This document shows positions 46,801-58,546 of a stretch of 64,000 nt of DNA, piece after piece. A program made the translations under genes and the position numbers. The notes beneath the pieces are model-generated. The model searched no databases, had not been told where the DNA came from, and saw only the letters and a program-made list of their open reading frames with translations. Numbering within the stretch: the stretch's first letter is position 1; each line of letters starts with the position of its first letter. This DNA comes from Ptiloglossa arizonensis (Eukaryota > Arthropoda > Insecta > Hymenoptera > Colletidae): the NCBI RefSeq assembly GCF_051014685.1, contig NC_135048.1:26678543-26742542 (forward strand). Reading direction: 5' to 3'.

Positions 46801-48465
46801 TTTTTTTTCCACCGCGAAGTAACAACGACCACGGCCATCTCTCTGTGCAGAATGCCGCTGCATCGGCGCGGTCGGTCTCGCATATACGACTAGACGAGCG
46901 AGGACTTTTAAGCCGTATAGCACCGGCTCCGTGAGTGGCTCGGACCATAGACAAGTCGCAGCCTCACGGACGGACGGACGGCGACGCGTAACGCGACGTG
47001 GCTTATTGCCAATGCATTTTAAGTAGTCTACCATACGGGACTCTCTCACGTGCATTGTGCACCTGTGTTGCCCGTGACACCGGGTTCGACTCGGTGTTAC
47101 CCTTCCCGGTGTCCCCCTGCCCGCTCTGGTCCCCCCTGACCGCCGCTTCACCGGTGTACGCGACGCGTACAGGAACCGGCGGGCCCGCGAGGATCCGCGT
47201 TACAAAACGAACAACCGAGCGAACGTCACGATACGACGGATTATGAACGCCGCTGGTATTATTATTGGACGGCGCGGACGATCGTGCCACGGGTAACGAT
47301 AAACACCGACCGGGGAACGAAACGGTCGGCGAGCCGAGGTTTACGAGGTGTGTAATTGTGGTTAAAAATAACGGGCCGAGGAGGCCACGGTTCCTTTGGA
47401 TTTCTAGCGCGGATCCGTTTCCGTGCTCGGTATAAACGCTTGGAGAAAATGGGGGAGGTGAACTTATTATTGGTGAATTTAGTAGAAGTTTTGTTTCGAG
47501 CCTGGATGTGGAATAATTATTGATTGAGATGTTGTTTGGCAGTTTGAGACGCTCGAGAGGAATGGTATCGATCTTTGAACAAGGAGACTTGGAATGATCG
47601 TAGGATCATTTTTACGGGGTTGTGAAGGTAGGTAGAAGGTGGAAGGTGGAGTAGAATTGCAAGATACTTTTGTATCTTGGAGTTGAATTTCTTTGAAAAT
47701 TCTTTTACGTCGGGAATGGATTGAATAAGCGAAGATGGGTTTCTTGGGACAATTGGAGAACTTTAAATTGTTCTCGATTGTTTGCTATATTTTTTACCCA
47801 TGTAAAATGGACCCCAGTTTGAAGGTTAAAGCTTCTTGTTTGTAATGGCTACTTAAAAATTGGTATACGATTTTTTCCCGCTGTGTTATTCCAGTTGGAA
47901 TGAAACGCTTCATTTAGGATTTAGAAGACAATTTGGAATTGATAGGGTAAGTATCTGGATAATTGTGAAGTGTGGAATAGCAACGTACAAATGTTAATTG
48001 AGTATCTCTAACAGTTGTTGAAATCAGTCTTTGTAACTTTATTTCATTTATTCTCAAAATTACAGCCAGGGGATAGAATTTATACAATTTTTCTAACGTA
48101 ACAGATCTTTCAAAAACATAGAATCTTTCAGAATCTTTCCATGGGAGATAATTATTCTTCATTGGAATTTAAAGTTACTATTCCTCATTCTTGAAATCCA
48201 TTTCAAATACCCATAGAACGTATTCCGTCTTTGAAAATGTCCTCTCGCGCGAAAAGGACCAAATATCAAAATTAATCCACATAAATGCATCCTCGATGCA
48301 TAAATATCCCATGGTTACGAGAAACACTATTTTACGATAAAAATACACGTAAAAATAATTCCTCGCGAATCTTGCGATAGGTTACAATAGCTTACAATTT
48401 GTATATACTTTTACATACCTATTTTATACATAGGTTACAATTTTCGCATCGAGAACTCGACAATA
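46801..48465. other. Unique stretch, no gene seen
   Basis: CpG-rich to about 47440, then AT-rich. Minus frame 47151-46681 (156 codons) lies over the edge of the duplicated block and has no motif. GGGTTCGACTC at 47082 resembles a tRNA T-loop, but the arms do not pair. Confidence 0.42.
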
Positions 48466-49545
48466 GGTCGAAGAAAGTAAATCGTTTATTCTTGTTAGTA
48501 TTGCACCAAGTCTCGCGAATCGATTCTCTCTAAAATTCGATCGGAAACTTTGGGTTTAATCGCAAAATTTACTCGCGAAAATTTACTCGCGAAAATTTAC
48601 TCGCGAAAATTTACTCGTGAAAATTTACTCGCGAAAATTTACTCTCGCAAAATTTACTCGCGAAAATTTACTCTCGCAAAATTTACTCGCGAAAATTTAC
48701 TCTCGCAAAATTTACTCGCGAAAATTTACTCTCGCAAAATTTACTCGCAAAAATTTACTCTCGCAAAATTTACTCTCGCAAAATAGAACGTAAATCGTTT
48801 CTCCTCGTTAACGTTGCACCGAGTCTCGCTTATCGATTCTCTCTAAAACCAGATCGCAAACTTTGAGTTTAATCGCAAAATTTGCTCTCAAAAATTTACT
48901 CTCGCAAAATTTACTCCCGCAAAATTTACTCACGAAAATATACTCTCGCAAAATTTACTCGCAAAAATTTACTCTCGCAAAATTTACTCACGAAAATATA
49001 CTCTCGCAAAATTTACTCGCAAAAATTTACTCTCGCAAAATTTACTCGCGAAAATTTACTCGCGAAAATTTACTCTCGCAAAATAGAACGTAAATCGTTT
49101 CTCCTCGTTAGCGTTGCACCGAGTCTCGCGTATCGATTTTCTCTAAAACCAGATCGCAAACTTTGAGTTTAATCGCAAAATTTGCTCGCGAAAATTTACT
49201 CTCGCAAAATTTACTCTCGCAAAATAGAACGTAAATCGTTTGTCCTCGTTAGCATTGCACCGAGTCTCGCGTATCGATTCTCTCTAAAACCAGATCGCAA
49301 ACTTTGAGTTTAATCGCAAAATTTGCTCGCGAAAATTTACTCTCGCGAAAATTTACTCGCGAAAATTTACTCTCGCAAAATAGAACGTAAATCGTTTGTC
49401 CTCGTTAGCATTGCACCGAGTCTCGCTTATCGATTCTTTCTAAAACCAGATCGCAAACTTTGAGTTTAATCGCAAAATTTGCTCGCGAAAATTTACTCTC
49501 GCAAAATTTACTCCCGCAAAATTTCCCCGCGAGACGAGAGTGTTC
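48466..49545 (+). repeat. Two-level minisatellite: 14/15-bp units inside a conserved 105-bp framework
   Basis: The short unit is ACTCGCGAAAATTT (14 bp) or ACTCTCGCAAAATTT (15 bp), in runs of two to seventeen. Each run is preceded by a roughly 105-bp framework beginning GAACGTAAATCGTTT and containing TTGCACCGAGTCTCGC and CTTTGAGTTTAATCGC. Frameworks start at about 48473 (diverged), 48786, 49087, 49228 and 49384. The number of short units changes between frameworks (17 or so, 13, 3, 4, 3), the pattern expected of independent slippage. Confidence 0.95.
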
Positions 49546-51749
49546 CCCGCGAGGTTCGAAGCGGTCGGTTCGCGTGAAAATGTTCACCGCGCGTAGCTAC
49601 GTGCACTTTGTCGGGGAACGGGCCGGAACAGCCGCATGCAAACTGCGCGGCTGATGAAGCCATTTTGCTGGTAGCTCTTAGAAATCGCGCGACGAAATCT
49701 CTGACTTTAAGTAAGCATTGTATGGTAACCAGCGTAGAATAATTGTATGATGCCCGCGGGCACGCGGACGCCGCTTCGAACGTTTTTATTTATTTCCCGC
49801 GGCGTTGCTCTTTCGAGTACGCCGATTGATAGCCCTTGGAAACGCTCGTGCAATCACGACGACGCTGTTTCGCGTAACGATACTTCAATCCGCGCCGCCG
49901 CGAAACGGAAAAGTTCGCGATACAAATAACCGAGGAACACGACTCTCGAACAAAGGAGTACTGTCGCGCGATTCCGTTACGGAATCTTCGCGCGAAATCG
50001 ATCTCGATCTCGATCTCGCGGAATACAATTCTCGCGTAATTGGGCGTAACTATCTCGAATAAGCATCTTACCGAAATGATGTAAATAAATTCGATCTTCA
50101 CCTAGGAGAATACAATCCTCGTGCAATTGGGTGAAACAGTCTCATTGTCAGAGAATCATCCTACTAAAGGATATTATAAAGGATTATATTATAATCGAGT
50201 CATTGGGCAATGAAACATTCTTGAAACCTCGCTCGATTCTGTCAGTGTATGAATTTTGTTACATTCCAAAATGTATGGTTTAATGTAACGATTAAAATTG
50301 AATTTCTAAGAAACTACGCACAAACTGTAAAATTTAATTCACAAGGAATTTTGTATTAATCTACAATAGTTAAGTCTTGGTCGATAAGAAATTCTACCTC
50401 GAGAAGATACTAAAAGTCACAGACAAAAAAATCTACAAACTATGTTCTCAACTGCTTGCAAATGGAATTCGGGTTATTGTTCTGGCAACATTGGTACACC
50501 AGGTATAGATTATAAAAGAATACCCAGCTACGATACAATAGAAGCACCCGTTACTTCTCCACAACACTCGCACCAACTTCCCCTGTTCCTTACGCACGAG
50601 AACAAGGCTGGAATAGAAACACCCGTTACTCCTTCGCTCCGCCCATACACTCTCCCCCCACCCTGTACCCAAGAGACGCCTTATATCTCTAGCTACACCG
50701 ATCACGACTTACCTGTACTTTCGCGAGAGTAGAAGTTCGTTCGCGAGTCGCCCAGTCGATGAACGAGACCGCATCAGAAATTCCGCTCCGAATGAAGCAT
50801 CGCGGCGTTTCGAAAGCGGATCGTCCGCCAGTTCGACGCCAGGTTGGGTCCACCGTGTCCCGAAGGGCGGGGGCCCAACGAAGGCGGGCCTATCGCTCGA
50901 TTTTCGAAGTAACATACTAGCCACCTCTGACTCCGGGCAATTTTTAATCCCCGGGTACTCGCCGATGAATCACTCGCCGATCTCCTCCGGATGCAGCTAC
51001 CACGCTCTCAGCCTCATTTCGTTCTCATCATCAGAATCCGTATAGCCGAGGGTCGTGAGCTCATATTTCTCGAGCATTATGTCCGGACAGCGCATGCACA
51101 CACATCGCGCCGCGTGTGTGGCTGGAACGCGTAAGTAGGTAAATACCCCGGCTACCGGCGGACGTAGGTGAGCAGTAGATACACCGTAAGTAGCTACCGT
51201 AAACGGGACACGAGAGGCCTAGTAGAACGACGTCGGTGGCACAAAGGACCCCGTTGGCCTGGGGGACCGGCACGAAAGAGTGTTGTACCCGGTCGAAACC
51301 GACGGGAACGATAGACCGTGTAAACGCGCCCCCACTGCGAGGACCACAATGGCCGGGACGAATGATCGCTACGAGTGGCTTCCGTAACCCTCGCCGACTA
51401 CGTCTAAAAGTCGTGTTCGCTATTAATATGACGGCTGCGCCCGTACGTTTCGGTGGTATTGTGCCGCGGCTTTCCCTTAATTGCCACTCTTTGTCAAGCC
51501 ACTGTCGCGGGGATGTTTCGGACGCGCCGCGGAATATACCGACTGCCCACGGGGATACGAGGGTGTCAGGTGCGACCTAAATTTCAACGGAGGAGCAACC
51601 GAGCCTCCGTGTGCCGATGAGAGATGGCTATCACGCTCGGTACCACGGGGTATCGCGATCTCCTTTGGGTTTACGCGTGGATGCTCGATCCGGTTTGTAC
51701 GTTCTTCCGGGAGACGGGAGTTTTGACTTCTGGACTGGTTCTTAACCAA
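49546..51749. other. Unique stretch, CpG-rich at both ends, no gene seen
   Basis: CpG-rich at 49550-50040, AT-rich at 50050-50440, CpG-rich from about 50700. At 50019-50165 an 86-bp spaced duplication (GAATACAATTCTCGCGTAATTGGG) is visible. A 96-codon plus frame, 50442-50732, carries a weak internal duplication (ACCCGTTACTYC). A TGCCCACGGGGATACG segment at 51543 reads as an EGF-like fragment and is discussed under findings. Confidence 0.4.
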
Positions 51750-52345
51750 AGATCGGAGTTTTGGGTTTTAGAGGGACTTTGGAAGAAGAGAATTGGAGGT
51801 ATTGGATGTGCTTCTGGATGATGGAAGTTCTAGGGTTTAGACATCTCTTTAGAAAATGGGAGTTTTCAGGTCTAGAGGTTCTTTCTAAGGGTGGGAGGTT
51901 TAGGTTTCGGATGGTTTTCCAGGAGAAGTTAGTTGTAGATATTGGAAGCCCTTCTAGAAGAAGAGTTGTAGGTTAAATGTTCTTCCAGAAGATGGGAGTT
52001 CTAGGGATTAGACATCCCTTCAGAAAATGGGAGTTCTAGGGTTTAGACACCTCTTCAGAAAGTGGGAGTTTTAGGTCTAGAGGTTCTTTCAAAAGATGAG
52101 AGTGTTAAGTTTCAGATGTTCTTCCAGAAGAAGTAAGTTGTAGATATTAGAGGCTCTTCCAGAAGATGGGAGTTTTAGGTTTTAGACACCCCTTCAGAAT
52201 ATAAAAGATTTAGGTTTCAAACACCCCTTCAGAATATAGAAGATTTAGGTTTTAAACACCCCTTCAGGATATAGGAGTTTTAGGTGTCAGATGTTCTTCA
52301 AGAAGCTGAGAATTCTAGGTTCTAGACATCTCTTCAGAAGATGTC
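51750..52345 (+). repeat. 35-36-bp degenerate minisatellite with about 200-bp higher-order pattern
   Basis: Units of the type CTTCAGAAAATGGGAGTTCT followed by AGGGTTTAGACACCC. A larger pattern recurs from 51927 (AAGTTAGTTGTAGATATTGG) to 52129 (AAGTAAGTTGTAGATATTAG). It is unrelated to the other 36-bp array at the left end of the window. Confidence 0.9.
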
Positions 52346-53817
52346 TTTACGATTGGACCTTCTTTCCAATGTGATGGGAGAAGGGCTTGGTTTGAACAAG
52401 TACCACAGATAATCTTAAAGCATCCTTCCCGTCCGACTTTCAAAATCTTTAGATTTGAAAATCTCTCACGTAACTCGTGTTTCTCACTTCATAATACTTT
52501 GAGAGAACCAAAGGAATTCGCGTTCGTCTTGCACGAACAGTTGCATTGAAGTATAATATTAGTTGAACCAAGCAGCAAGTATCAACCAACTCTAACTTAT
52601 CGAAGAAACGTAACATGCTACATTGTCGTAAAAGCAATCTATTAATTTCGTTAACCTATCCATTTCGATCCAACGAACAGTGTGCAAAATAACGTAGAGG
52701 TCTCGAATGTTCGCGAAAATTGGTCACAAAATCCGTCTATCGGCATACAGGAAAGAGGGCAGTGAACAAAAAAGGTCCCGGCGACTTCATCGTCTCGATC
52801 GCGACTGTTCCTCCGGGTCGTGATTTATTTATCAATTAAAAACCATCCGCGTTCGTCCACACGCGATCGAGCGCTCGGTATAGACCTGCATCAGCAGGAA
52901 GCCAGTTGTTAAAATGGCACGCGAATTTTACGACTCGCGCGTACAGTGCTATAAAATAATCGTAATCTTTGGGTAATGCATGCCTATACATTGCCGACCG
53001 GCAGCCTTGCGCCGTATTCTTTCCTCCTTCTTCCCAGACTCTTCGTAGGAGTGGTCGGGAGATCCTGGGACTATCACTGACAAAGTAACGTGGCGTAGAA
53101 ATTCGATATAAATGCGATGCCATCCCCCCCGATTCCTCCATAAACGTGTTATTACGCCCTATGGTAACCGTGGTTGGTATTCGTCTACGTTCGCGTAAAT
53201 AAGTTGACGTATGGGACATGGCACTCACCACTCGCTAATAACCGCGAGTTTGATCATTGACATTGTTAATAATCTCTAATTACACGAATAGATCGGGACG
53301 AAATTAGTCCCTATCGCGTTGATAATCATCGTCGTCCGGAACGACCATCGATCGAGGAGTATTAGTTACGCGCGAGGAGTTAGCTACTGACAAGGCTGAA
53401 CAGTCACTCGCGCGTCAGTTGCAACGTGACTGCTGCGCCCTTGCGCAGATACACTAGCACTACTGACTGGCAAGAAGAAGTTACGAGCGTGGAAATTGTT
53501 TTCGGAATTCCATTCATTTTCTTATGTCGTATAATTCAATACAAATATATATTATTAAGTATGCAATGTATATACAGGCATATATACGTAGATTATCCCC
53601 TGTTTCCTTTTTGTCACGTTGATTGGTCGATTGGCTCTGTCACTGCACAACGTTCAATTAGAACTCAGTCTTAGAGTCGATGCAGACGTACCGTTTTTTC
53701 CACTGCGATCTGACTTTGTTATTTTTGGTTGTTGTTGATCAAAAGAACAAGGAAGAACATATGATCGTGCAACGAAGTTGCTCGTCAGCATCAAGCCTCA
53801 TCCCAAGGATCGTTTGT
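52346..53817. other. Unique stretch, no gene seen
   Basis: Single-copy, mixed composition. A 131-codon minus frame (53231-52836) starts at a GTG codon and contains no domain I know. I found no repeat structure. Confidence 0.42.
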
Positions 53818-53983
53818 TTAACCCTGGCAGGTTTCTCCGATAGTTAGCGTTCTTTCATAGTTGGAGCTATTATAATAGACTCGATACTTCTTTCTCGTGG
53901 TATTACAAAGTTAGAGACACCAATCCCACACATTTGTGACCCACAGACCCCGAGTCTACAACGGAAGAACGCATTAAGGTTAA
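53818..53983. mobile_element. Possible short TTAA-flanked inverted-repeat element
   Basis: It begins TTAACCCTGGCAGGTTTCTCCG at 53818 and ends with the inverse of TTAACCTTAATGCGTTCTTCCG at 53983. About 14 of 22 terminal bases match as an inverted repeat and both ends are TTAA. Length is 166 bp with no ORF. This is weaker than the other three TTAA elements. Confidence 0.45.
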
Positions 53984-55105
53984 ATGCTCCGCTGCACACC
54001 GATGATTTACTGGTATTCCTCTTGAAACCGAAGCTCGAGCGCTCCGACCATTACATTACACTATTGTAATCAATTGGATATTCCCCCTTACGGTAGACTT
54101 CCGCTTGACCGGCACTCATGGGATCGGACCTCTGGCCGGATGAACGATTGCCCGGTTAATCCGAAAATATGAACGATCGGACGGTATCTGGCACAGAAAA
54201 ATTCCGCACGATGGAAAACAAGATTAACGAGGGAAAGAACTGTGCATTTAAATGAGAAAAAGTCGGGTAAAACGGAACACTGATGTTTCTCTCGGATGAA
54301 TCCTCGCACTGTGAATCCATTGAAATCGTGCAACGTGGTTCTGAACGGACGTTGTTAGCTAATCGAGGATCGGTGTTCGAGTTTCGATCTTGCGTTGACT
54401 TCAGTGCCACTTAAATCTTCGATTCGAATAATTAATAACGGAAGCACAGCATTTTATCTACGTAGATATCTATATAGATAGGAAACAATAGAAATGTCTT
54501 CCAATAGGTATTCATTTGTTCGTACAATTATCTATTCATAGATTAAAATTTCAATCGTTATCGTGATGGCCAAGAAAATTAATTTTGGTACAGAAAATGA
54601 TGATACACGGAACAGCTAGAGTTACTTGCACTAACTTTCTGTACTATTGTACAATTTTAAATAGATCTCCCAGACCAATTTCTTAAATACTGAAACCAAA
54701 TTTCTATTTTCCTCTCTAATTTTTTGTCACCACTTTCCATTTCACGTTTCCTCCGAGAACCAACGCTACGATAAATACATTTATTCGAAAGTGTTCCTTC
54801 GAAACTCGCATCGCGAAATTCCTCGAAAATATTTCCACCGAGTCGATTATTTTTACATAAAGAAAAAAAAAGAAAGAAACACCGTATCGGCACCCCGGAT
54901 ACTCGCTAATTCTACACCGATAAATACGCCCAACCCGGGACTAGGTTATTCGCATGAAGCGAAGGGGAACCCCCCACCCGGTTAAATCCCGGGCCGTTAT
55001 CCGGACGGTTAACAATCAACGCGATGCCCTATCGTTCGGTCCACAATTAGATGCGTGATATACGCATGCATAAACGTAATACGCGCCCGGCTAGCGGCAT
55101 TATCC
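53984..55105. other. Unique stretch, no gene seen
   Basis: Mixed to AT-rich, CpG-rich from about 54890. GGGGAACCCC at 54964-54973 matches the symmetric Rel/NF-kB consensus GGGRNNYYCC. A minus frame with an IWFQ word at about 54700 is rejected as a homeodomain. Confidence 0.42.
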
Positions 55106-55134
55106 TTTATGGTCGGCCGGGGCAAATCCATAAA
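55106..55134. promoter_or_regulatory. Inverted pair of Hox/Caudal-type words
   Basis: TTTATGG at 55106-55112 and its exact inverse CCATAAA at 55128-55134, 15 bp apart, in CpG-rich single-copy DNA. TTTATGG is a recognised posterior-Hox/Caudal type core. Function is inference. Confidence 0.22.
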
Positions 55135-56059
55135 ACGGTATACAGAAAGTCGGGTTTATCCTATTCTCGGTTAACGCGCAATACGCCGCGATGTCAACCC
55201 GAGGGGAAAACAGGAGATACGACGAGGTCAGGGAGTAACGGCCGTTTACATTTGCACGGTGCGCGTAACGTTCTCCGTTTAAAGAGTGTCCAGCCACGAC
55301 CCCCCAGGTGCAACGTCGATTTCCGAATGTCCCGCTTAATTTCCCAGAAAGGAATTCCTTGCGCGCGCAGGTAGTAGAAGCGACCCGCGAAACGATCCTC
55401 TCGCGGGTGCATAAGCCAAGCAAAGCCAAGCAAAGCCAAGCCAAGCAGCGCCGCGCCGCGCCACACCGCGGCGTTTAACGAAACGAGTCATTACCCGGAT
55501 AAAAAGCCGCGTCCGTTATCAGGACTGTTAAAGCGACTGTACCATGCGCGGGGGGATCGCGCATGGTACTTTTTTTTTTCTTTTCTTTTTTGTATATAAC
55601 GTCCAACGACGTCAGCCAGATGAAAGTGCTGATGCTGATGCGACGCTGATATCCGAGCTGAGGTTAACATGTGTGTGTGTGAGAAAGAGAGAGAGAGAAT
55701 GACGGTGGGGAATGAGGAGAAGGACACGACGAGGTACGACATCGGAATGAAGAATCGATGGCCGTTCTTTCGTTTTGCAGCCGATCCTAGCCGATAGGAT
55801 AGGTATATAAATAGATCCGTTGATTGATTTTAATTATAGATGTTCGTAAGAGAGAGACGGAGAGAGGAACGTCGAGACGCTCGAAGGATTCCTTCCGAGA
55901 TTTTCATCCAGCCGTTTCGTGGAACTGGAAGCGAGGAAAGACGATCTTGGTGATATCGATCCAGGGGGGAAAGGATACCTGACGCGCGCGTCGTGAAGGT
56001 TCCGGAGTGTCCTTGATGGCGGGGAAAATATGACGTTTAACCCTTTTGATGCTGCCAAA
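55135..56059. other. Unique stretch, no gene seen
   Basis: CpG-rich to about 55550, containing the microsatellite listed next. A hairpin TACCATGCGCG-GGGGGAT-CGCGCATGGTA at 55540-55568 has 11 perfect pairs. TG/GA dinucleotide tracts follow at 55670-55698. A lone TTAACCCTTTT word at 56035 resembles a TTAA-element end without a partner. Confidence 0.45.
55412..55461 (+). repeat. (AAGCCAAGCA)n then (GCGCC)n microsatellite
   Basis: About 3.5 units of AAGCCAAGCA are followed by three GCGCC-like units. Confidence 0.9.
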
Positions 56060-56810
56060 GGGGGGAAGTGTTTTGTAGTTATCGAATTGGGCGCTACGAG
56101 CGCTGTAATTGTGTTTAGACGTAGTGTTGCGTAATGTAGACTAAATATTATATTCCATTCTTTTGGTGCTGTGAGTGTGTATTCAGAGTTCTAGTTATTG
56201 AATTGGGCGCTACGAGCGCTGTGGTTGTGTTTAGACGTAGTGTAGATTGAATATTATATTCCATTTTTTTTGGTGCTGTGAGTGTGTATACAGAGTTGTA
56301 GTTATTGAATTGAACAGTATGACTGCTGTGGTTGTGTTTAGACGTAGTGTTGCGTAGTGTAGATTAAATATTATATTCCTTTCTTTTGGTGCTGTGAGTG
56401 TATATACAGTTTTGTAGTTATTGAATTGGACACTGGGCGCTGTAATCGTGTTTAAACGTAATGTTGCGTAGTGTAGATTAAATATTATAATTCATCTTGT
56501 TGGTACTGCGAGCGTGTATACATGTTCCATAGTTATCGAACTGGGCACTACGAGCACTGTAGTCGTCTTTAGATAAAATGTTGCATAGTGGATTAAATAT
56601 TATATTCCATTCTTTTTAGTGCTGCGAGCATGTATACAATTTTGTAGTTATCGAATTGCACACTACGAGCGCTATGGTCGTGTTTAGACACAGTATCGCG
56701 TAGTTTAGATTAAACATTATGTTTCATTTCTTTTGATAAGCATGTATACTTGTTTGATAGTTATCAAATTGGGCACTACGAGCGATGTAGAGGTATTTGT
56801 ACAAAGTAAG
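56060..56810 (+). repeat. 107-116-bp tandem repeat, about 6.5 copies
   Basis: The anchor GTGTTTAGACGTAGTGT or a variant recurs at 56111, 56227, 56334, 56448, 56564 and 56680. Shared blocks are TAGTTATTGAATTGGGCGCT, TAAATATTATATTCCATTC and TTTTGGTGCTGTGAGTGTG. Confidence 0.94.
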
Positions 56811-57004
56811 GTTAAGGATAGTATTCAGTGTCGAGTTATGCCACAAAGAGTAGAGTAATCCGCGCGGACGTAACACTACTATTTTATAGCATTCTACTTT
56901 CAAATCAACACCGCTGCAAGACAGAGCACACACCACGAGCTTCCAGAATAATAGGTTGAGGAAACGGTGTTACTATGGCCTCCTGCTGGTAAGTTGGCCA
57001 TCTC

Positions 57005-57148
57005 ATGATTTTCATATTTATAACAAAGACGTCTGACCGCAAATGGTGTCGCATATTGGCTACACCGATTTGCATACATTGTGGTGGACGTTGTTGCATG
57101 AATCATCCTGGTGAAATACGAATTAAATGCCCCATTCGTGAATTATAG
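57005..57148 (+). CDS. Short Cys-rich ORF, possible transposase-tail fragment
   Basis: ATG-initiated, 47 codons, on plus. Cys residues lie at 15, 23, 26, 30, 31 and 42 and His at 34. The core CIHCGGRCCMNHPGE gives C-x2-C-x3-C with C-x2-H, a zinc-binding pattern. Cys-rich tails of this general kind end piggyBac-type and some other transposases, and degraded transposon ends follow within 200-400 bp. It is short, lacks upstream catalytic sequence and has open minus frames over it, so it could be chance or a relic. Confidence 0.18.
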   Translation: MIFIFITKTSDRKWCRILATPICIHCGGRCCMNHPGEIRIKCPIREL

Positions 57149-57329
57149 GCACACGACGAGTGCGTATCTCGTGGAAAATAATATATATGCTATAACATAA
57201 TTCGTCGATCTTTTTTGGATCTCGCTATCAAGGAATTATTTTTTGTAAGTTTTATTAGGGATTCGTACTAGTGTAACTTTTCTATTATCTAACTTAGTTA
57301 TCTATTAACTTCAACTTCGACAATTGTAA

Positions 57330-57455
57330 ATATACGTCGACAGATCTACGTGAAACTTTACACACGTTCGTCGAACAGTAGTATCATCTTTAGAAAAATA
57401 AAATAGCGCCATTTTTTATCGAACGCCAAAACTCATTAAAGTTAAACCTATTAAA
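57330..57455 (-). mobile_element. Degraded mariner-like element end
   Basis: Sequence AAATAGCGCCATTTTTTATC followed by GAACGCCAAAACTCATT and AAAGTTAAACC reads, on the minus strand, like a worn mariner-type terminus: a GGTTTAA-type end, then an AGTTTTG-x-CGTTC block, then TGGCGCTAT. The segment to the left (ACGTGAAACTTTACACACG, GTCGAACAGTAG) has the style of sub-terminal mariner sequence. Assignment rests on remembered family resemblance, and no transposase remains. Confidence 0.4.
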
Positions 57456-57515
57456 ATTAAATCACTATATTACTAGATACTCGAGATCCCTGAGCATTAT
57501 AATAAACCAAACAAC

Positions 57516-57562
57516 AGCTTGCCCAATAAGTTTTGTCGTTCGATAAGAAATGAAGCTGTCAG
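57516..57562 (+). mobile_element. Second mariner-like terminus
   Basis: CTTGCCCAATAAGTTTTGTC then GTTCGATAAGAAATG resembles the established mariner terminal pattern TTGG-x3-ATAAGT. It points away from the first remnant, about 60 bp to its right. Only one end is visible, and the partner end is not found in the next kilobase. Confidence 0.42.
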
Positions 57563-58452
57563 GTTCGTCACTCCATTTTTCTAAAGAAGTTACTACTGTT
57601 TCCTAAACACGTGTAACTCGTTCGTATATTTACAATTTCTCAAAGTTCAATTGTCGTAGTATTTCTTTTCCAATGCAAAAATCCAGAAAACTTATCACAG
57701 AGCCCAGTACCCACGATCTGAACGGCCGCAATATAATCTACCTCGTAAGAGCAATTGGTGGAACCAGTCGTTTGGAGTGGTCGGTGAAGGCAACGTTAAA
57801 GAACGCAAGGTTCGGTCGGTAGAAGAACGTCGTCCCCGCTTAATAGAGCGCGTTCGTCGAACCGTAGAAACGCGCGTAAGTCGTCGGTCCAGTAGGGGTA
57901 TAAAAGAAGAAGGAGCGCGGTGCCCCTTGTCTCCGATCCGAGAGGTGCGAGACGCGGAGTCGTAAGCGCGGGTATTACGACTCGGCTGCGAAACGCAAGA
58001 GCAGAGCTCTACGGGGCAGGAGAGAGGAACGTTTAAGAAGCCCATCGGGATGCCGAGGGGGCCGCGCGATACATGTAGCAAAGGTCGGGCCAGCACTAAA
58101 CGCCAGACAATGCCCGTCGGCACCCTTTATACCTTCCTCGATCAGGCCGCCGGATGGCTCGGAACGGCTACGTGGAGTTCCGCGAGGCCCCGTAAAATCG
58201 GGCTTTTATCTCGGCTCACGGAGCGCGGGACCTCTCTTGTAAAGTGGATCGAGCCACGCCAATCAGGAGCACACGTACCGCGCAACGTAACGAACGACCG
58301 TTCGAATCTTATTTCACGATCCTCCCGGATCTCGTAACACCGGTGGAAGAACGGCCGGTCCTAATCTCGCGCGGTTAATCGTGAACCCGGTAGAAGACGG
58401 ACGCGTTGCACGCCTCTTGCGAAACGACCGGTCGAGCGGGTAATTATGACCG

Positions 58453-58455
<3 letters not shown>
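57563..58455. other. Unique stretch, no gene seen
   Basis: AT-rich to about 57700, then CpG-rich. A TATAAAAG word at 57899-57906 lacks a convincing initiator about 30 bp on. The 142-codon minus frame (58123-57695) overlaps plus frames and has no motif. Confidence 0.4.

Positions 58456-58543
<88 letters not shown>
58456..58543 (+). repeat. (GA)44 microsatellite
   Basis: Eighty-eight bases of uninterrupted GA dinucleotide. It is the purest simple repeat in the window. Confidence 0.98.

Positions 58544-58546
<3 letters not shown>

Noticed and set aside
47070..47110. tRNA-like T-loop GGGTTCGACTC
   Set aside because: The T-stem does not pair when the loop is placed correctly, and no D-arm, anticodon arm or acceptor stem is found.
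48540..49080. Regular short repeats resembling a CRISPR array
   Set aside because: Units of 14/15 bp are contiguous without unique spacers, and the DNA is eukaryotic in character. It is a minisatellite.
50442..50732. 96-codon plus frame as a gene
   Set aside because: It has a weak internal duplication but no domain, and the minus strand is open over the same interval.
54657..54893. Minus frame containing ERKIEIWFQYLRN, like homeodomain helix 3
   Set aside because: Only the IWFQ word fits. The invariant Asn after WFQ is replaced by Tyr, the Arg-rich tail is absent, and the preceding residues do not resemble helices 1-2.
56035..56060. TTAACCCTTTTGATGC as a TTAA-element end
   Set aside because: No partner terminus with inverse sequence and TTAA is found in the following kilobase.
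57890..57935. TATAAAAG as a core promoter
   Set aside because: No initiator at the expected distance, no downstream gene recognised. TATA words are common by chance.
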